This document shows, one piece after another, positions 57,746 to 64,000 of a DNA stretch of 64,000 nt. Position 1 is the stretch's first letter. Every line of letters begins with the position of its first letter. Under the pieces are notes generated by a model. That model did not search any database, was not told the DNA's origin, and worked only from the letters and a program-made list of their open reading frames with translations. The DNA comes from Calonectria ilicicola (Eukaryota; Ascomycota; Sordariomycetes; Hypocreales; Nectriaceae). Position numbers and translations under genes: made by a program. The DNA lies in the NCBI GenBank assembly GCA_020809705.1, contig CP085828.1:1674001-1738000 (forward strand), in the 5' to 3' direction.

Positions 57746-60700
57746 TCAGCGTCCGCTGAGGCCCGAGCCCATATCGTACTGCACACTGCCTCGTCGCAAA
57801 AAGGACATGGGGCTGTTGAGGCGCTTGGTTGAACCTCCGTCGCTGCCAGGCCCCGAGTTTCCTCCAAGCACTCCCGGCGGGAGACCCAGCGTTGGAATGC
57901 TGGCTTCGGGCACAGCCTCGAGAACGTTAGGAACCATGGCCGTGGCCGGAGTCCCTTGGATGCCCTGGCCCTTCTCAAGTGCTTCTTTGTAAAAGGTCTC
58001 GAGGCTGGCAGCATCCTGGCAGAACTGATGTATCTCCACCTTGAGAGCCTCCGGGTGATGAGGAGAGAGCTGTGATACCCTGCTAGCGTCGAGAGGCTTG
58101 AGTGCCGGAGACTGGTAGAAGTAGGATGGCTTGAGGAGCGGGGACGAAATGGGCCCTGGGGACGAGTCGGAGGGCGGAATGCCCCATGATGCATATGACA
58201 TGCGGCCAGGGCGGTCCATGAGCTGCGGGGGCGGGTCGGCTGAAGTGGCCGCATTAGTGAGACCACGCATGTCCTTTTCGCGTGGGTTGCTGGGCCGGTG
58301 TGAAAAGAGGCGGTTGGCCAACAGGAGGAATTCGCCTTCGTCGGTGATTTGGGCAATGAGGCCACCCGAACGGTGAATGTACTGGGTATACTTGAAGTCA
58401 GGCTTCCCCCATGAGTACGAGACGTCGATATTGCTGGGGTAGCTGGAGGCTGCTTCAATGTCGAGGACAAAATCGAAGCGCTTGAGGAGGGCTACTTGAT
58501 AAAAGTGCTTGCTGGGTGCTGTGCGCGGTCCAAGCGAGTTGGGGTCTATGTATGCCTCTGGCTTCTGTTCAGGAGGCGGCACGGCCAGCTTGACTCTGAA
58601 CGGCCTGCGGAAGGGGTTCGTGTCAGTGATGGCGCATGCCTCCTTGATTGGCACCTCGACAAGTCGAAGACCGTATTGGCTAGCCTCGCGCGCCCAAGCC
58701 TCAACGGCATCCTCAACCAGCTTTGCAGTAATGTTCATCCAGTCGATCCTGATGTGGAAGCAGTTGTCTGGATTGTACAGACGGTCGTAATGCAAGTCGA
58801 TGCGTTCCGGTCTGTACGACCGCTTTCGGTGATCCACATCATACTTGATGACTCTACTCAGCATGACTCTTGGCCGTTTGCCGCCATGAAGAGGCATGGT
58901 TGGAGTAGTTGAAGTCGATGCGGGTGAGTCACTTTCACTTATCGAAGTAGGCCGTCCGAGAGTTCGCGGTGAATCCCTGTTCGCAGCCTCTATCACAGGT
59001 GTCGCTGGAACGGTAGCCCGGCGCGAGTTGAACCAACCAGGATGCGGTTTGGCGAACTCATTGGCAAACTGGTAAAAGTAGTTGCCGTCACGGAACTGAT
59101 GCCTCTTTTCGACGTGGACGAACAATCCTTTTCCTTTTTCGTTCTTTACTGTGCCATTCTTTTCGTCAGGCACCATGAGAGCGTTTCCAAAGTCTTCTGC
59201 ATCCTCGCGTGCATCGAGATCCTCGAAATTATCTAGTAACCATGTGGTCATCTCGGAACCAATAAAACACGAATAATGGAGCCTGAGATGCCATCTTCGA
59301 TGCTGCAACCGCACACCTCCATTCTCCACAGGCTGTTGCATTGCTTCAGCCAATGCCGCCAGGTTCAGGTTGGCCTTTTTGAAGCGTTCTTTACTTGACA
59401 CAAGCCCTTTGCGAATGGGAGTCTCGAGACCTTCGACAAGAGGTAGAGTCTCTACCTCTGCAGCGATAACCATCGACGGATCCTCTGTTTTGTACACAAT
59501 ATCCAATGGATTAGGATCCTGACGCCGGCGATGACCTATCGAGTGATATCGCCGCTCTGCAGGAGGAATATAGCGAAACTTTTGCCAGGATTGAGCCAGG
59601 CGCTTGATCCCTTCGATGCGAACCTCTTCTGGATTATCACCGCTCGGATTTCGTGGTAGGGGTGAATTTGAAATGACCGGAATCAGCACAAATCGTGCCC
59701 GCCAGAATCTCAAGCTTTCCATCATCTCATCATGATGGCCTGCCAAGTATGAATCGATAGTATTCCAATTGCGATCCTGCCTGACATTGAAAATATCAAT
59801 CTCACGCGCCTCATAAGATTCATCCAATAGAGTCCGAATGGCTGGTTTGTATATTGGCGAGAAACCATGCGATGAGAATGAAGTATCTGTCGGCTTACGC
59901 ATGAATATATTCACTTCTACCTCCGTATCATTCACGCACGACAGCTGGTGAATGGTGTTGCCAACGGACATGTAAATGCTAGTGCCATCTTCCAGTGTTT
60001 GGTTGCGAGAAAAGATGTCACCAATTTTGATGAGCTTTTGTCCCAAAGCCCTTGCAACGGCCGGGCCGACTACAACTTGGAAACCTTGCGAAAACCGTAG
60101 GCTAATCAACTCTTGTATGAACTGTTGTCGTGATTTGGGCTCCTCAACCAGTTCATCGTCCAGATTCTGGTCTATTGTGTAGGGATGTCTTTGATATTCC
60201 GTATCAAATTGCTTCTTAGAAGGAAAGTACTCGGTTGTCAACGGCACCGATGCAGGGCAACAGAGAGCCTTCCACTTTTGAACCTTCATTTGAGTAGTCT
60301 GCGGAAATACATGCTGCCATCTGCTGTAAAGGATTGTGTCGTCAATCATGTGGCTCTCGGGGTTCGATGGATTTAACAAGGTCAGCCATGGAGTAATGGC
60401 CGTGGTAGGAGACAGGGTCGTTGGAAGTTCAGTTACGACGCCGGCACGGAGTTTATTTGTGTATACCTTCGCGTCATCTGCCCTGAGTGCGTTTGAGTAC
60501 CGCTGATCCCGGTCCTCGGAATATCGTTCATGGCGTAGACTGAATGGTGATGGTACCATTGATGCGTTTCGTAACTGCAACGCGGCCACGTCTCGATTAG
60601 AACTATTCCTTTTCAGAATAGGAATGCTTGGAGTTGTTGGAATTCCTTCGATGATGGGCTCGGGAGTATCCAAACGGTTCAGACGTGCGGATACCGTCGA

Positions 60701-63340
60701 AGACTGGCTTGCAATGGTTTGGGGAGAGCTTGGGCGTATTTCGGGCTGTATCCGGGGTGTGGATGGTGTTCTCTGGGAAACAACAGAGGCGTTGACAGTC
60801 TCTGCCTTGATTTCCGCGACAGCTATCTTAGGTGCGGCGACACCAAAGCCACGCTGGCCAAGGCTGATTTGCCTCATTAATTTAGGTTGCTTTGGTACCG
60901 AGGTAGCAGATTTAGGGAGTTTGGGAGGTGCGTCGGCTGCCTTTCTCATGACTAGTGGTTTATCCACTTCAGCTATATTCATGGACAACTTCCTTGAGGA
61001 AGGTCCCATAATTCCGGCCTTCTTCTCAGGAAGTGAAGTTCCATATATGCCAGCGTCTTCAGCCAGCTGTCTTCGAGTAAACTCATCAAGGTCCCTAGCA
61101 TGCCGTGAAGAGTGGTGATGGCGTCGACTACTAGAGATCCGAGATTTATGGTCATCAAATTCTTGCAGCTGTTTCCAAATAGACTTCTCTCCTGGTCTCG
61201 CCAACCTGTCAGGCATAGGTCTCCCGAATCCTTGGATAGGATCAAAAAGTGCCTCTGGGGCACGAGTGCTAGGAATGTACACAGCATCGTTGATATTATT
61301 TGGGCGGCTCTTCTGCCCCGGAGGTTGCTCACTCAAGTTAGAAGGGTAATGCGGGTCGGCCTGTAGAGGAGTCGTTTCGATCTCGTTGGTCTCCAGAAGG
61401 CTCCTCATCTGCAAGTCATACATTCTGCACCGAATATTGAAATCCTTTTCATCATCCTGCTGGACTTTGTTGGACACCGACAAGGCTATGCCGTGGTATG
61501 AGAGAGCCTCGTCATCTGTACCTGTCCAGTAGGACACGTGGAGCCATTGTGGAAGGGCATAGCACCATTCATCACTTTTGGACACTGGTGGGTGTATATC
61601 TCCTCTACGGGTCAAGCTATTTCCTTTGGATGGGGAATAAGATTCTGTCATTGATTGGTAGCTGCCAATGACAGGTGTGGGATGATTCGGTGTACTATCA
61701 CGGCTATGAAATGACCTTGATAGACCGGAGTGATGAGGGGTGTGTTGAGTATGGTTGCGATCATCGGCATATTGGGGGTTGCGGTATTTGAATAACGGCA
61801 CCGAATGAAGTGGCATCTTGGGTAAGCAGATGAGGTCGATACCAATTCCGTTTCCTACCAATGCTTCTGTGGTTCTCCTCAGGGTCTCATAGTCAACTTC
61901 AAAGACGCCCGATCCAGGACTTATCACTGCAATGGAGATGCCAGTCCTAGTCAAATCTCTATCGATATGGTCGTGTGCGAATTGTGAGGATGCTAAATTG
62001 ATTGCCTCCAAAACATTTCCATACATTGACAGCGTAGATTCGGCCTTGATCCTGTTAGTGGGCGTATCTGTTGGCGCTTGATCTCCATCTCGCTGGGCTG
62101 GAGAGAATAATTTGTGGTGATGAAGACTGATGTCTCTGCGGAAGAAGTTAAATTCCTTCTTCAACTGGTGCAGAATTGTGGTCCACTCTCCGCTGCTCAT
62201 TTCGCTGACTACGACGCGATAAAAGTCCTTGTATGGTCGGCGAAGCCCGGAAGGTTGGATGCCAGTGTAGTAGTCGTTTTCCAGGGTATCAAACTCGGTT
62301 GACAAACCCGTATCATATTCAACTCGCGCAAAAAGCACAATGCTAACGAGGTGTTTTGCCTTGAGCTTGGCCCATCGTTTAAACAAAGCTGGAAGAAATC
62401 CATTGACAACTTTGTTAAACATAATTTCGCCAGAGCTCTCTGAGTCAAACCCCCACATCTCACGAGACATCTGAATGAAGAGAACGTATCTGGCTGACTC
62501 GCTTCGGAAAATAGGCCTTGTATCGCGAGCAAAGAACGCCGAATGCACTTTGGAGCCATTGGCATAGATGGCGGTGACCTGGGCTTTGATAGTGCCCATA
62601 AATAAGATGGATTGCCCCTTGTAGACAGTCCTCTCCGTCAACTCGCCGACAGTCATTCTCCAAATGTCAGCCCTAGATAGATATTGATCTTTGAACGATA
62701 ATTCGACGTGAGATGCCTTTCTGATGGGGTTATCCTTGTTCACCTGTCATGAAGTTAGCATGATCCGAAACCAGAATCTGAACCTGGATTGTACCATTGT
62801 TAAGAGAACCTGCGAGCCCTTCTTCATCCCAAATGCATCTGCGATGTGTTTTACCACGTAAACTTCCGCATCAGGCTGCCGCGCCTTCGTTTCCTGGGGC
62901 ATATCCTTGGCAAGAAAAACATAGCTGTTGCTGGTACCATCGTCGTTGGTCTGATTGGCAGTCGCATTCTTAGAGTCGCCGTTGTGGTTCTGATTTTGTT
63001 TGTTGGTAGAGTTATGACCAGCTGGTGCCTTTCTCGACTCGTCCTTAACGGTTGTAATACACATCAAGGTGCCCGGTTTCACGTCGTCTCCTACCAGGTC
63101 CAGGTTGAGCAGTACCTCATCCTTGGAGTACCCCTCGTTTACCGCGACCGTGCACCGGCGCTCTATCTTCGCTCGCTTCTCCTCCTTCACCGTGGAATGG
63201 GAACGTATCGAGGCGCTGGCCGGGGAGGGAGAAACTTCAGTGGGTGCGCTCTCTAAGCTTGATCTGCTGAATTGCCGGAGATGGGACCAGTGTGGACCCT
63301 TCCGCGGGACCAGATTCTTTGCGACGCCATTTCGGGACAT
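57746..63340 (-). CDS. IML1: IML1 (DEPDC5), GATOR1/SEACIT subunit
   Basis: GTPase-activating component that restrains TORC1 at the vacuole when amino acids are scarce, with Npr2 and Npr3. Exon 62795..63340 joins 57746..62743 over a 51 bp intron (gtacaa..gacag), giving 1847 residues. N-terminal features: [19 protein letters not shown], then [24 protein letters not shown] and the conserved [18 protein letters not shown], all typical of Iml1. A long central region follows with Ser-rich linkers (about 480-900). A DEP domain lies near residues 1310-1400 ([21 protein letters not shown]). The C-terminal domain contains [21 protein letters not shown]. The ATG at 63340 is the first in-frame start; the frame is open further upstream but lacks ATG. 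Confidence 0.95.
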
Positions 63341-64000
63341 GGGAGCTCGATCATCGACAGCTACTGCGGTGGGTTCGACGGAGGATGATGCAATCTCATG
63401 GATCGCATGGTTGTAGCGATAGCCTGAGTAAGAACAGTAAGCTCCAAGATAGAGTGAGCTGGTAATGAAGTGCTGAAATTGCTCAAGCAAGGTCGTGATG
63501 TTCACTTAGTATAGGGTGATGCTAAGAGCATGGGGTTGGGAGGGCGCGGCAGAATCAAATTGGGGCCTCACCGCCTTCCAAATCCATTCACCTTCATGGC
63601 ACAAGTCTGCCCCCATGCTTTCATAGCACGCTTGAACAACTGCTCATTTGATAAAGTAATGATTTGACAAAAGAAGGGCAAATGAATGCCTGTTACTTCA
63701 AAAGTGGGCTTGATTTCTGTCTGGCGGCCGAACACAACAAATATATACCTTGGGTAGATCCTTTAATCCCTAAGAGTAGTGGCACATGGTGCTGAGCTAT
63801 CTACCTCTAGTACGATCATTGAAAGATCGTACCTCCTCTACCATTTCCAACTATATTCCAGCCAAATAATACAGAAATAAACATAACACAAATGAAATGA
63901 AATAAAAACAACTCATATATAACCTTTTTATTGTTAGTTAATTAATTTTTTCTTCCTTTCTTTACCATTAAATCGATATTTTAGGGTAGTTTAGTGCTGT
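63341..64000. other. IML1 upstream region
   Basis: 660 bp with the IML1 promoter at the left and AT-rich sequence from about 63830 to the window end. No gene recognised. Confidence 0.45.

Noticed and set aside
1..64000. Mobile elements, CRISPR arrays, rRNA genes, biosynthetic gene cluster
   Set aside because: I looked for transposase or reverse-transcriptase motifs, long terminal or inverted repeats, regularly spaced repeats, rRNA and adjacent PKS/NRPS/P450 genes, and saw none.

Overview
The window is a piece of nuclear chromosome from a filamentous ascomycete (Pezizomycotina, most likely Sordariomycetes; order not resolved). The evidence is a set of typical fungal housekeeping genes, many short introns (about 49 to 143 bp) with GT-AG ends and CTAAC/CTGAC-like branch sites, one Pol III tRNA gene, pyrimidine-rich leaders, and kilobase-scale spacers. 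I see no viral, plasmid, transposase or CRISPR features. Exon joins were worked out by hand from splice signals, reading frame and protein-family continuity, and every spliced model given sums to a whole number of codons.

Layout from left to right: the 3' end of NADPH-cytochrome P450 reductase (+); a 4.3 kb spacer holding the leader of a two-RRM RNA-binding protein (+); RIO2 kinase (-) diverging from proteasome subunit RPN1 (+); an oligopeptide transporter (-); a 3.5 kb spacer; 5-formyltetrahydrofolate cyclo-ligase (+) and an Mtr10/transportin-3-type importin (+); an SDR dehydrogenase (-); an intronless 1259-residue protein with five consecutive six-cysteine modules (+); Ras1 GTPase (-); a gene-poor 7.6 kb region; a molybdopterin-binding-domain protein (-) diverging from a GMF actin regulator (+); Nbp35 (-); tRNA-Gln(CUG) (-); deoxyhypusine hydroxylase (+); RNA polymerase I subunit RPA12 (-) diverging from the cohesin loader SCC2 (+); a vacuolar Ca2+/H+ exchanger (+); and IML1 of the GATOR1 complex (-).

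Most genes are single-copy core functions rather than a cluster. Several touch growth control and the translation machinery: RIO2 (40S maturation), RPA12 (rRNA transcription), DOHH (eIF5A hypusination), Nbp35 (cytosolic Fe-S assembly, which ribosome recycling depends on), IML1 (TORC1 restraint) and Ras1. Neighbours often face each other and share promoters or 3' regions, but I see no operon-like or biosynthetic-cluster logic.

The strongest candidate for something undescribed is the gene at 27083-30862. Its N-terminal half carries five modules with the cysteine order of the fungal Zn2Cys6 cluster (CX2C..C..CX2C..C), where known transcription factors carry one, and it ends in a second cysteine-rich domain. 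Other points of interest are an 8-exon gene with 9-nt and 18-nt micro-exons, a GC-AG intron in the GMF gene, a frame-neutral 54-nt intron in the importin, and an RPA12 whose last zinc-binding pair is spaced C-X-C.
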